Of a stretch of 64,000 bases of DNA, positions 40,703 to 48,478 are shown in pieces. The stretch is taken from assembly GCF_002982115.1 (NCBI RefSeq), contig NZ_CP019980.1, positions 628,001 through 692,000 of the forward strand, read 5' to 3'. Numbering within the stretch: the first letter of the stretch is position 1; each line of letters opens with the position of its first letter. Under the pieces are notes generated by a model that was not told the DNA's origin, did not search any database, and saw only the letters and a program-made list of their open reading frames with translations. The stretch comes from Lysinibacillus sphaericus. GTDB lineage: Bacteria > Bacillota > Bacilli > Bacillales_A > Planococcaceae. A program made the translations under genes and the position numbers.

Positions 40703-41416
40703 ATGCCAACATTACAAGATGTATATACATATGAAATCATTACAAAAGACCAACCAGACTTAATTGAAAAAGCGGCAACATGTTTAGCAAAAACATTTGT
40801 TGGAGTAGATGTAGCCGGTAAATGGGTGCAAGAACCGATAATCGGGTACTCCTTAAAATTACCTTATGATGATTTCTACCAATTCACGAAAGAATACATT
40901 GAAGACAATGTGCATCAAGGATACTGTGTTGTTGCGCTCGATGCAGAGCGTAATGTAGTAGGCGCTTTAGTTGGAGATACAAACGCACTGGAAATACATG
41001 AAGGTCCTATTTTTAGTGGCACGTTTTCTGATATGAATATAGTGATGGATGTATTAGAGGATATCGATGTTCGTTTCTTAAATGACTATAAACAACGTTA
41101 TGGAAAAGAAATGGAAGATAATGAAGTGCTGCATTTATTTTTATTAGGTGTCATCGCTGAGCACAATCGCCATGAAATTGTACAAACGTTAGGTGATATT
41201 TTAGTTCAAAAAGCATCTGAAGAAGGGTTAAGACTGGTGTTAGCTGAAGCAACAAATCCGAAGTCAATGAGCTTGTTACAGAAGTATCATGGATTTGAAA
41301 AGTATGTAAATGTTGAAGGGGATTTCATTGTTCATAAATACGAAAGCAATGAGCATTTAAACGATATCCCAGCGACTGTAGCTGATGGAATTTATATTAT
41401 TGTAAAAGAGTTATAA
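40703..41416 (+). CDS. GNAT-like protein, second gene of the c-di-GMP-controlled operon
   Basis: 237 aa from ATG 40703, 8 nt after GGAGG (40690-40694); ATG 40700 is equally in frame, and an in-frame TTG at 40688 lies before the ribosome site. The fold looks like an acetyltransferase: GYCVVALDAERNVVGALVGDTNA (strands 2-4 region), LFLLGVIAEHNRHEIVQTLGDILVQKA (strand plus CoA-binding helix region) and AEATNPKSMSLLQKYHGFEKY near residue 195. The Q/RxxGxG/A loop is not canonical, so enzymatic activity is uncertain. Confidence 0.72.
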   Translation: MPTLQDVYTYEIITKDQPDLIEKAATCLAKTFVGVDVAGKWVQEPIIGYSLKLPYDDFYQFTKEYIEDNVHQGYCVVALDAERNVVGALVGDTNALEIHEGPIFSGTFSDMNIVMDVLEDIDVRFLNDYKQRYGKEMEDNEVLHLFLLGVIAEHNRHEIVQTLGDILVQKASEEGLRLVLAEATNPKSMSLLQKYHGFEKYVNVEGDFIVHKYESNEHLNDIPATVADGIYIIVKEL

Positions 41417-41453
41417 AACATCATAGGTAGAGAGAATAGGAGATTTTTATATC

Positions 41454-42488
41454 ATGGATGCTATTATGCTAGTGATTATAGTATTTTTATTATGCACGTC
41501 CTTGTATTTTGCTTACCGATATTTTTCGCTTAAACGTCAGGCTGATAGTCAGAGTGAAGTGACAAACGGGGCAGAGGAATTATCTGCAAGTCAATTAAAA
41601 GAGCAATTTCATCTATACGAAAAAAATATAAATGAAAAAGGTCAAAATCTTGTTGAACATGGAGAGTATGCAGCGGAGAAGGCTGATATCGTTAGAGCAG
41701 CCATTGATGAGGTAGGAAAAGGGTTAAAAAAACAATTAGTAGCTACTGAGGAAAGTTCAACTTCGATTGAAGACATCACAGTGGCTATCGAAGAACTGTC
41801 TATAAGATCAAACCAAATTTCAGAACAATCGAATACGACGTTAGAATTGACGCAAGAAGGTAACGAAAAGCTAAAAGATTCGATGGTGAAAATGGAGCAA
41901 TTTGATCAAACGATTAATACAACTTTTGATGCAATCAATATCCTTGGAGAAAAATCACATGAGATTGGCAAGATTGTCAAAGTAATTACAGGGATTTCAG
42001 AGCAAATCAATCTATTAGCATTGAACGCAGCTATTGAAGCAGCTCGTGCAGGTGAACATGGAAAAGGGTTTGCTGTCGTTGCGGATGAAGTTCGTAAATT
42101 AGCAGAACAATCGCAACAGTCCGCTGCTGAAGTATCGAATATCGTAAAAAATATTCAAGAAGAGACGGATCGAGTGGTTACATCCATGAAGCAAGGAACG
42201 GAAGAGTTTGCACAAACGAATACTACCATTTTAGAAATTGGTACGATGTTCGAAAGAATTGTAGAAACGACAAAAATTATTGCTGAAAATAATGCCAATT
42301 CATCTGCAAGTACAGAAGAATTATCTTCAAGCTCTCAGCAAATCATGGTGGCAATGAGAGACATTTCGTTCATTTCACGTGAATCTGTGGAAATGTTTGA
42401 GGAGCTAGTTGAAATTAGCGATGACGAATTAAGTACAATGGATAAATTAGTGCAAGAAGCAGGCAACCTTGTCAGCTTAAAAATATAG
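41454..42488 (+). CDS. Methyl-accepting chemotaxis protein without a sensor domain
   Basis: 344 aa. One N-terminal transmembrane helix (residues about 4-22), a short charged linker, no periplasmic or extracellular domain and no HAMP that I can see. A full cytoplasmic signalling coiled coil follows, with the conserved hairpin tip [25 protein letters not shown] near residue 190. It would join receptor arrays with CheA/CheW. With no ligand domain, input must come from the membrane, a partner protein or the cytoplasm; the two genes upstream are candidates. The palindromic repeat copy 2 begins 8 nt after its stop. Confidence 0.9.
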   Translation: MDAIMLVIIVFLLCTSLYFAYRYFSLKRQADSQSEVTNGAEELSASQLKEQFHLYEKNINEKGQNLVEHGEYAAEKADIVRAAIDEVGKGLKKQLVATEESSTSIEDITVAIEELSIRSNQISEQSNTTLELTQEGNEKLKDSMVKMEQFDQTINTTFDAINILGEKSHEIGKIVKVITGISEQINLLALNAAIEAARAGEHGKGFAVVADEVRKLAEQSQQSAAEVSNIVKNIQEETDRVVTSMKQGTEEFAQTNTTILEIGTMFERIVETTKIIAENNANSSASTEELSSSSQQIMVAMRDISFISRESVEMFEELVEISDDELSTMDKLVQEAGNLVSLKI

Positions 42489-42496
42489 AGAAATCG

Positions 42497-42541
42497 GTGC
42501 CAGACACTAAAACAATTCAAAATTGTTTTAGTGTCTGGCAC
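42497..42541. repeat. Palindromic dispersed repeat, copy 2
   Basis: Perfect 21-nt arms 42497-42517 and 42521-42541 (outer part GTGCCAGACACTAAAAC), 3-nt loop, 8 nt after the chemoreceptor stop. Compared with copy 1 the arms differ at two positions, each changed on both sides so that pairing is kept. Confidence 0.92.
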
Positions 42542-42583
42542 TCTTTCATATATTCTAGTAAAAGCTAATAGGGGTAGATATCC

Positions 42584-43831
42584 ATGGACAAACAAAATAG
42601 CAAATACAGATGGGTAGTATTTGTTGTTGTATTGTTAACTTATTTGTTAATGGCGAGCCAACGCACAGCGCCAGGATTAATTACAGACCAATTAATGAGT
42701 GATTTTCAGGTCACGGCAGCAACGATTGGCTTATTAACAAGTATCCAATTTTTTGTATATACAAGCTTACAAGTACCAATGGGGATTTTGGCTGATCGTT
42801 ACGGCCCAAATGCTTTTTTAATTTTAGGGGCGACACTTACAGGGATCGGTACAATCATTTATAGTCTTAGTACACATGCACTTATGCTATTTTTTTCGAG
42901 AATACTGACTGGAGTAGGGGATGCAACAATTTGGGTTAATATGGTGCTTATTTTGGCACAATGGTTTCATCGTAAGGAGTTTGTACGTTTAATTGGTCTG
43001 GCAGGTATGACTGGAAGTCTAGGGTTTTTATTGGCGACAGTCCCCTTCTCCACGTGGATTGATTTACTAGGTTGGAGGATGGCTTTTTGTAGCGCAGGTC
43101 TACTATTGACCCTGTGTGGCCTAGTCCTTTATTTTGTACTTGTAAAAAAGCCTAAAACACGCTTTATCAACGAGCAAATTTTTGTAACCGATGAAGAACA
43201 ACGTGATAAAACATCCGTATTACTGAAAAGAATATTTACCAATCCCCAAGCATGGGCTCTATTTTTTTGTCATTTTGGCGTAGTAGGAGGTTATGTAGGA
43301 TTTATCAGTTCCTGGGCTGTACCATACGGAATGAGTTTATATGAAATGACACGTTCGGATGCAAGCCAATTGATTATGGTTGGTCTTATTGGGGCACTAA
43401 TCGGAGCTCCTCTAACTAGTTGGCTGGCTAGCAGGCTAGATACGATTAAAAGGCCTTATATTGTCGTGCATAGTATTGTTTTACTTAGTTGGTTTACGTT
43501 TCTTATATGCAATGGACATCCAGCTTTTTTCTTGCTGTTGGTACTATTTTTTATCATCGGCTTTGGGTATGGAGCAAGTGCATTAACATTTGCGGCTGTA
43601 CGGCAATCATTCCCTTTACACGAAGCTGGTGTAGTTTCGGGATTTGCCAATACAGGGGGCTTTTTAAGTGCCGTTTTGTTGCCCATTATTTTTGGTTATT
43701 TATTAGATCATTTTCAATCTGTTTCAGGTTATGTAGATGATGGCTACTACTATGGTTTTATAGTGCCAGTTCTTTTCTCCATCATTGGTTTGTTTGGTGT
43801 GCTGTATTTTAAGGAAAAGCGTAGTATCTAA
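42584..43831 (+). CDS. MFS transporter
   Basis: 415 aa with 12 predicted hydrophobic helices. The MFS loop 2-3 motif appears as GILADRYGPNAFLILGA near residue 68, and SRILTGVGDATIWVNMVLILAQWF near residue 106 is motif-B-like. The substrate cannot be told from the sequence. ATG 42584 follows a weak AGGGGTAG. It stands alone between the palindromic repeat copy 2 and the small ORF at 44082. From 43832 to 44081 I see no clear signal. Confidence 0.88.
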   Translation: MDKQNSKYRWVVFVVVLLTYLLMASQRTAPGLITDQLMSDFQVTAATIGLLTSIQFFVYTSLQVPMGILADRYGPNAFLILGATLTGIGTIIYSLSTHALMLFFSRILTGVGDATIWVNMVLILAQWFHRKEFVRLIGLAGMTGSLGFLLATVPFSTWIDLLGWRMAFCSAGLLLTLCGLVLYFVLVKKPKTRFINEQIFVTDEEQRDKTSVLLKRIFTNPQAWALFFCHFGVVGGYVGFISSWAVPYGMSLYEMTRSDASQLIMVGLIGALIGAPLTSWLASRLDTIKRPYIVVHSIVLLSWFTFLICNGHPAFFLLLVLFFIIGFGYGASALTFAAVRQSFPLHEAGVVSGFANTGGFLSAVLLPIIFGYLLDHFQSVSGYVDDGYYYGFIVPVLFSIIGLFGVLYFKEKRSI

Positions 43832-44081
43832 AGGTGTGGAATTGAAAATGAGAGCCACAATCTAAAAATAAAAGTTTATAAATTGTGTTTATCGGAAAAA
43901 ATGAAATTACTGTGAATGAATAGAAAGCTCTAGTTGTTAAATTTATTATACTAATAGAGCAGTTTAGTTGAAGAAATAGAAGTAGAAGGGTATTTTAAAT
44001 AGGTAAACTAAAGTGGAAATATAGCGGTCTATATTGGTAAATTTTTTGTTCCACTTTATGTATGGAAGGAGTATTAGTGTT

Positions 44082-44180
44082 TTGGGAATAACAAGTATGG
44101 TCGGATACGTAATTATAGGTGCATTACTTATTCTTTTATTAGTATTCATCTTCGTCATGATAAAAGGGGCAAGAAAGTAA
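44082..44180 (+). CDS. 32-aa single-helix membrane peptide
   Basis: A TTG at 44082 (or ATG at 44097) behind GGAAGGAG opens LGITSMVGYVIIGALLIL followed by a further hydrophobic run and the basic end KGARK. One membrane helix, no recognised family. The stop TAA ends at 44180 and the palindromic repeat copy 3 starts at 44181. The same stop-adjacent placement as after dus supports this being a real gene. A small sporulation or stress membrane peptide is possible; function unknown. Confidence 0.5.
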   Translation: MGITSMVGYVIIGALLILLLVFIFVMIKGARK

Positions 44181-44225
44181 GTGCCAGGTACTAAAACAAT
44201 TCTGAATTGTTTTAGTGCCTGGCAC
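44181..44225. repeat. Palindromic dispersed repeat, copy 3
   Basis: 21-nt arms 44181-44201 and 44205-44225 (outer part GTGCCAGGTACTAAAAC), complete pairing with one T-G wobble, 3-nt loop. It starts right after the small ORF stop, ends 8 nt before the 3' end of the convergent SASP gene, and is followed by CTTTT, so it can serve as a shared terminator. Confidence 0.92.
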
Positions 44226-44232
44226 CTTTTAT

Positions 44233-44427
44233 TTATTTTTGTCTTTTTTCAGCCATTTCTACAAGTCGTTTCGTGATTTCTCCACCTACGGAACCGTTCG
44301 CGCGAGAAGAAGCATCTGGCCCAAGTTGTACGCCGAATTCTTGTGCGATTTCATATTTCATTTGATTAACAGCTTCTTGTACACCAGGAACTTGAAGTTT
44401 ATTGGAACTTCGATTTTTATTAGCCAT
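44233..44427 (-). CDS. Alpha/beta-type small acid-soluble spore protein
   Basis: 64-aa DNA-binding protein that coats spore DNA and protects it from UV and heat. Start ATG 44427 ([15 protein letters not shown]) follows AAGGAGGTG; the in-frame GTG upstream lies within that site. KYEIAQEFG contains the germination-protease cleavage site, and [20 protein letters not shown] is the conserved C-terminal DNA-binding segment. Expected to be transcribed by sigma-G in the forespore; I could not define the promoter. Confidence 0.96.
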   Translation of the reverse strand: MANKNRSSNKLQVPGVQEAVNQMKYEIAQEFGVQLGPDASSRANGSVGGEITKRLVEMAEKRQK

Positions 44428-44621
44428 TTTTCTCACCTCCTTGTGCTATTAGAATGGTCGGCAGTTTGATTTTCATACATTTAAAAACAAGGAAATGTGC
44501 AATCTACATACTATAGGCGAGGAATAATTGCAAAGCTAGCTAAAAATACAATTTACTCTGTTATAATAAAGCCTGGCTCTTATAAATTCAGATTTTGCAA
44601 GGAAATCAAGGAGGTTTTGCT

Positions 44622-45119
44622 ATGACGAATAATGATATTTTGATTCGTTTACGATATGCACTAGATATTAAAAATACGGATATGGTAGAAATTTTTAAGC
44701 TTGGTGGCATGAAATACACTAAAGAGGATGTATTAAACATGCTTATCAAAATTAAAGAAGATGAAGAAGATATCCCAGAGAATTACATTAAATGTAATAA
44801 CAAAATGGTAGAGGCATTTTTAAATGGTTTAATTACTTTTAAACGTGGCCCTCAACAATCAAAACAAGGTCAACAGGAAGGGCCACCACCGCTTACAGGG
44901 AAAGAAAGCCCAAATAATATGCTTTTGAAAAAAGTGAAAATTGCAATGGCTTTAACAACGGAAGATATGCTTGATATTTTATATGAAGGTGGCGTAACAG
45001 TATCGAAAGGTGAGTTAGGTGCGATTTTAAGAAATCCTAGTCATCGTAATTACAAAGAATGTGGCGATCGCTTTGTGAGAAACTTTTTAAAAGGTTTAAC
45101 ATATAAATATAGAGATTAA
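44622..45119 (+). CDS. DUF1456 family protein (YehS-like)
   Basis: 165 aa with two copies of a DUF1456 repeat: NNDILIRLRYALDIKNTDMVEIFKLGG near residue 2 and NNMLLKKVKIAMALTTEDMLDILYEGG near residue 97 (both partly hydrophobic helices), joined by a Gln/Gly/Pro-rich linker. Function of the family is unknown. Start ATG 44622 follows AAGGAGG; the frame opens upstream at a TTG with no ribosome site. Confidence 0.9.
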   Translation: MTNNDILIRLRYALDIKNTDMVEIFKLGGMKYTKEDVLNMLIKIKEDEEDIPENYIKCNNKMVEAFLNGLITFKRGPQQSKQGQQEGPPPLTGKESPNNMLLKKVKIAMALTTEDMLDILYEGGVTVSKGELGAILRNPSHRNYKECGDRFVRNFLKGLTYKYRD

Positions 45120-45352
45120 GTATTAAATTGTTAAAGCGAATTGTGGTCGGATGCTTACCTACAGTAAGCGTCCCGCCTTTGTTTGTATTGGATGAAGTAC
45201 ATAATAACAATAAAAGCAATAAAAAATAAATTGAAAAATCACCATTATTTTCTTTGAACAGTTGATAAATGTGACGAAATTGTGTACAATTAAATTGACA
45301 CAAAGTTGTCACAAAGGGAAAAGAAATGTTCATGAATAGAGGGGTGCTTTTT

Positions 45353-45547
45353 ATGATATTTTTTGATTTTATTTTAATTGCTATTTCTTGCATTAGTATT
45401 CCATTAATAGTTGCTGTTATGTTAGACATTTTTTATGCAGAACGTAAAAAAGTTCGTTTTTCATTACGCCGTACTTCTGTATGGTATATGTGCGTTTTTG
45501 CATTATCCTTTATTCCAGCTGTCTTACTCGTAACACAACTTGCATAA
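45353..45547 (+). CDS. Small membrane protein, 64 aa
   Basis: Two hydrophobic helices (IFFDFILIAISCISIPLIVA and VWYMCVFALSFIPAVLLV) separated by a basic loop YAERKKVRFSLRRTS. No recognised family. ATG 45353 follows AGAGGGGTG; in-frame ATGs at 45326 and 45332 are alternatives preceded by AAAGGG. It is followed by its own terminator. The 45120-45352 stretch upstream is AT-rich with no clear signal. Confidence 0.7.
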   Translation: MIFFDFILIAISCISIPLIVAVMLDIFYAERKKVRFSLRRTSVWYMCVFALSFIPAVLLVTQLA

Positions 45548-45586
45548 TTGAATAAACATTTAGGGGTAAGTGTTTATCAGAAATTT

Positions 45587-45627
45587 AAGCAGCAATAACG
45601 TGTTTACGTTGTCGCTGCTTATTTTTT
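45587..45627 (+). terminator. Terminator after the 45353 gene
   Basis: Positions 45587-45600 (AAGCAGCAATAACG) pair with 45607-45620 with one mismatch and one G-U, 6-nt loop, followed by ATTTTTT. Confidence 0.85.
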
Positions 45628-45778
45628 GTAAGGACTTTTTACAATAAAGAAGAATATTTTTACATAGTAATTATTTCATTGTTTGTACATAAGTAGTAAA
45701 ATAAGAGCATGGACTAAATAGTAATTTTGGAAGCTGTATTGATTATTTTTTACTATTATGTTAATTTGAGGAGAAATA

Positions 45779-45855
45779 AGGGCAAATCTACTGAAAGGTA
45801 GAGACGCAAAGCTACAGGTCTAAGGCAGATAACGCTATGATGGCTGGGTTGCAAA
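45779..45855 (+). promoter_or_regulatory. Cyclic-di-GMP-I (GEMM) riboswitch 2
   Basis: P1 strands GCAA (45782-45785) and TTGC (45849-45852); a TCTAC-TGAAA-GGTAGA hairpin with GAAA tetraloop; the invariant GACGCAAAGC (45803-45812); CTACAGGTC; and the second helix TAAGGCAGATAACGC...TGGCTGGG. It has the same architecture as riboswitch 1 with different paired bases, which supports the fold. A strong terminator lies 40 nt downstream, so regulation by termination of the chemoreceptor operon is likely. I found no convincing sigma-A promoter upstream. Confidence 0.93.
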
Positions 45856-45894
45856 AGATTAGTAGTTATTGGGATTTATTATTTTTTTATCTTT

Positions 45895-45931
45895 AATAAC
45901 CTATTTCTTTTGAAATAGGTTATTTTTTTTT
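45895..45931 (+). terminator. Expression-platform terminator of riboswitch 2
   Basis: AATAACCTATTTC (45895-45907) pairs perfectly with GAAATAGGTTATT (45912-45924), 4-nt loop, then a run of Ts to 45931. GTTATT at 45865-45870 could instead pair with AATAAC of the left arm (45895-45900) as an antiterminator. Confidence 0.9.
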
Positions 45932-45963
45932 GACCTATAAAATATAAAGAGGAGGAATTATCT

Positions 45964-47712
45964 ATGCAATTTTTAAAAAATGTTTCATTGAAAAACAAAT
46001 TATTACTTACAGTTTCAATTATTGTTTTAATGTTGATTTCTATCGTTACAACGCAAAGTATTAGTGAGCTTAACAAAAGAATGAATGTAGATTTGGAACA
46101 AGAGTTAAAAAGTGTTGGTATATTGACAGCTATGAATCTCGATAGTGATCAGATAAAACATTTATTAAATGAAAAAGGGGAAAGTAATCCCGATTTTAAA
46201 AATCTCCAAAAACAGCTAGATATGATTCAGGAAGAACAGGGGATAATGAGCTGGAGTTATATTTGGGATATGAAAGATAAAGGTGTAAATCCGATAGGGT
46301 ATACATCCAACTTGAATGAGGTCTATGAAGCTGGTGAGATTTTCGAAGATTTAGCAGATGAACATGTAGCAACAGCTAAGCGTGCAATTGACAGTAATCA
46401 GTCTGAAGTGACGAACGTATTTGAAGATCAATTTGGTGCTTGGAGAACAGTATTTACCCCTATTAAAGATGATAATGGCAAAATGATCGCCTTATTAGGT
46501 ATTGATTATTCCGCAGATTACATAAATACAATCATTAAAACAAGTATGACAAAACAAATTGCAATTGCAGTTGTTGGTTTGATTATTTTACTAATTTTAC
46601 TTTACATAATTATCGATCGACTATTAAAACCTCTTAAGAAAGTAGTCGATGTTGCAAATCAAGTGGCAAATGGTGAATTGCAACAAGTTGAATTAGAAAT
46701 TACAAAAGATGAAATAGGGAACTTATCTCAATCTATTCAAACGATGGTTACCAATTTGCAACATATTATTTTAAATATTAGAAATACATCTAATCATGTT
46801 TCTTCTGCTGCAAGTCAGTTAACTGTCAATGCAGGAGAGTCGTTTAACAGTTCTACCGATATTGCAAAGGATATGAAACGTATAAATGAGAATGCGGAAG
46901 CATCTATGGTGATGACAGAAGAAACTGCTGCAGCTATGGAAGAAACAGCAACAGGTATTCAACAAATAGCTGACTCAGCAAATACTGCTGCCGAATCATC
47001 TATAGCAGCATCTCTTGCTTCTGAACGTGGAGATAAAGTCGTGCAACAAGTTATATCCCAAATGGAGCTAATTAATGGTTCAGTAGAACAAATTGGCAAA
47101 ACCATTAATGGCTTACATGTTAATACGAATAAAATTAGCGATATTGTGAGTCTTATTACAGCAATTGCGGATCAAACTAACTTACTTGCTTTAAATGCAG
47201 CTATTGAAGCAGCAAGAGCAGGAGAACATGGTAAAGGTTTTGCAGTGGTAGCAGATGAAGTGAGAAGGTTGGCAGAGCAATCCTCGCAATCAGCAACAGA
47301 AATATACAATCTAATTAGTACGATTCAATCCGATTCAAATGCTTCCATTGTCGTGATGGAAAAAGGAAAAGCAGATGTAAAAGCAGGTATGGAATATACA
47401 GATGAAGTAGGGGAAATCTTTAAAGAAATTCTTACATCATCGGAAGAAGTCGCTAGTCAAATTCGTGAAATTTCAGCAGCCTCTCAGCAAATTTCTGCTT
47501 CGTCAGAGGAAGTTGCAGCGTCTGTCAATAACATTAAACAATCAGCGGAGCTTTCATCAGAGTTTTCATCTAATGTGTCAAAAGCGACACAGGAACAATT
47601 AACGACGATGCAAGAAGTGAAAGAGGCTTCTTCTTCTTTAGGAATAACAGCACAAGAATTACAAGCGCTTGTAGCAAAATTCAAATTGGAGAATGATGAA
47701 AATGGAAAATAA
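45964..47712 (+). CDS. Methyl-accepting chemotaxis protein under c-di-GMP riboswitch control
   Basis: 582-aa receptor: N-terminal helix (about 10-30), extracellular domain (about 31-195) with [19 protein letters not shown] and [31 protein letters not shown] that looks like a Cache-type sensor. A second membrane helix (about 196-218), HAMP, and the signalling domain with [25 protein letters not shown] follow. ATG 45964 follows GAGGAGG. It is followed by an SDR enzyme whose start overlaps its end and by a symporter. Confidence 0.93.
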   Translation: MQFLKNVSLKNKLLLTVSIIVLMLISIVTTQSISELNKRMNVDLEQELKSVGILTAMNLDSDQIKHLLNEKGESNPDFKNLQKQLDMIQEEQGIMSWSYIWDMKDKGVNPIGYTSNLNEVYEAGEIFEDLADEHVATAKRAIDSNQSEVTNVFEDQFGAWRTVFTPIKDDNGKMIALLGIDYSADYINTIIKTSMTKQIAIAVVGLIILLILLYIIIDRLLKPLKKVVDVANQVANGELQQVELEITKDEIGNLSQSIQTMVTNLQHIILNIRNTSNHVSSAASQLTVNAGESFNSSTDIAKDMKRINENAEASMVMTEETAAAMEETATGIQQIADSANTAAESSIAASLASERGDKVVQQVISQMELINGSVEQIGKTINGLHVNTNKISDIVSLITAIADQTNLLALNAAIEAARAGEHGKGFAVVADEVRRLAEQSSQSATEIYNLISTIQSDSNASIVVMEKGKADVKAGMEYTDEVGEIFKEILTSSEEVASQIREISAASQQISASSEEVAASVNNIKQSAELSSEFSSNVSKATQEQLTTMQEVKEASSSLGITAQELQALVAKFKLENDENGK

Positions 47713-48454
47713 TTTAGCACAAAAAAATGTTCTGATTACTGGTTCTAGTAAGGGCATCGGAAAAGCAATTGCACTTGCATTCGCAAAACAAGGTGCCAAT
47801 GTATTGATTAACTATATTGGTGACGATCATGAAGCAGAAGAAGTGCGAGCACAGGCTGAAAAGCTAGGTGTACGAGCTTATAAATACCGTGCTGATGTAT
47901 CAGACTCTCATCAAGTACAGGACATGTTCCGATACATGGATAGTCATCTAGGGCAGATTGATATTCTTGTAAATAATGCAGGATTTGCACAAGCTTCTAG
48001 CGTGCTAGATTTAACAGACGAACAATGGGACAGAATGATTAAAGTACATCTTTATGGATGTTTTTATAATTGCCGAGAAGCAGCGAAACGAATGAAGGAA
48101 CGAAACAAAGGCAAGATTATTAATATTTCTTCAGATATTGGTAGTCTAGGTTGTGAAGAGTTTACGCATTACTCAGCTGCAAAAGGCGGCATTAATGCAT
48201 TTACGAAAGCTTTGGCAAGAGAATTAGCGCCCAACATCTTAGTAAACGCTGTAGCTCCTAGTGGGACACTCACAGATATCCTACAAGAATTTGGAGAGAA
48301 CTATATTGAAGAGGAATCTGCAAAGTATCCATTAAAACGCTTGGCACAACCTGAGGAAATCGCAAAAAGTGTACTTTTTTTAGCCTCTGACAACGCTGAT
48401 TTCTATACAGGTCAGATTTTAACGCCTAATGGTGGAGTAGTGATGAACGGATAA
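47702..48454 (+). CDS. Short-chain dehydrogenase/reductase
   Basis: 250-aa NAD(P)-dependent SDR (FabG-like). The cofactor loop [15 protein letters not shown] lies near residue 10, NNAGFAQAS near 86, and catalytic Ser/Tyr/Lys in INISSDIG...HYSAAKGG near 136-156; the C-terminus is [12 protein letters not shown]. Start ATG 47702 is 10 nt after GGAG (47688-47691) and overlaps the chemoreceptor gene by 11 bp; in-frame ATGs at 47693 and 47696 are too close to that site. Substrate unknown. Overlap plus the symporter 24 bp downstream indicates a three-gene operon. Confidence 0.9.
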   Translation: MENNLAQKNVLITGSSKGIGKAIALAFAKQGANVLINYIGDDHEAEEVRAQAEKLGVRAYKYRADVSDSHQVQDMFRYMDSHLGQIDILVNNAGFAQASSVLDLTDEQWDRMIKVHLYGCFYNCREAAKRMKERNKGKIINISSDIGSLGCEEFTHYSAAKGGINAFTKALARELAPNILVNAVAPSGTLTDILQEFGENYIEEESAKYPLKRLAQPEEIAKSVLFLASDNADFYTGQILTPNGGVVMNG

Positions 48455-48478
48455 TGTAAGAACTAAGGAGCAATAAAA

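Noticed and set aside
39872-44225. Repeated 45-bp units as a CRISPR array
   Set aside because: Copies are kilobases apart, palindromic, separated by genes and differ in sequence; there are no spacers or cas genes.
45661-45778. Sigma-A promoter for riboswitch 2 (TAAAAT at 45697, TATTAT at 45754)
   Set aside because: Neither -10-like box has a -35 at an acceptable distance.
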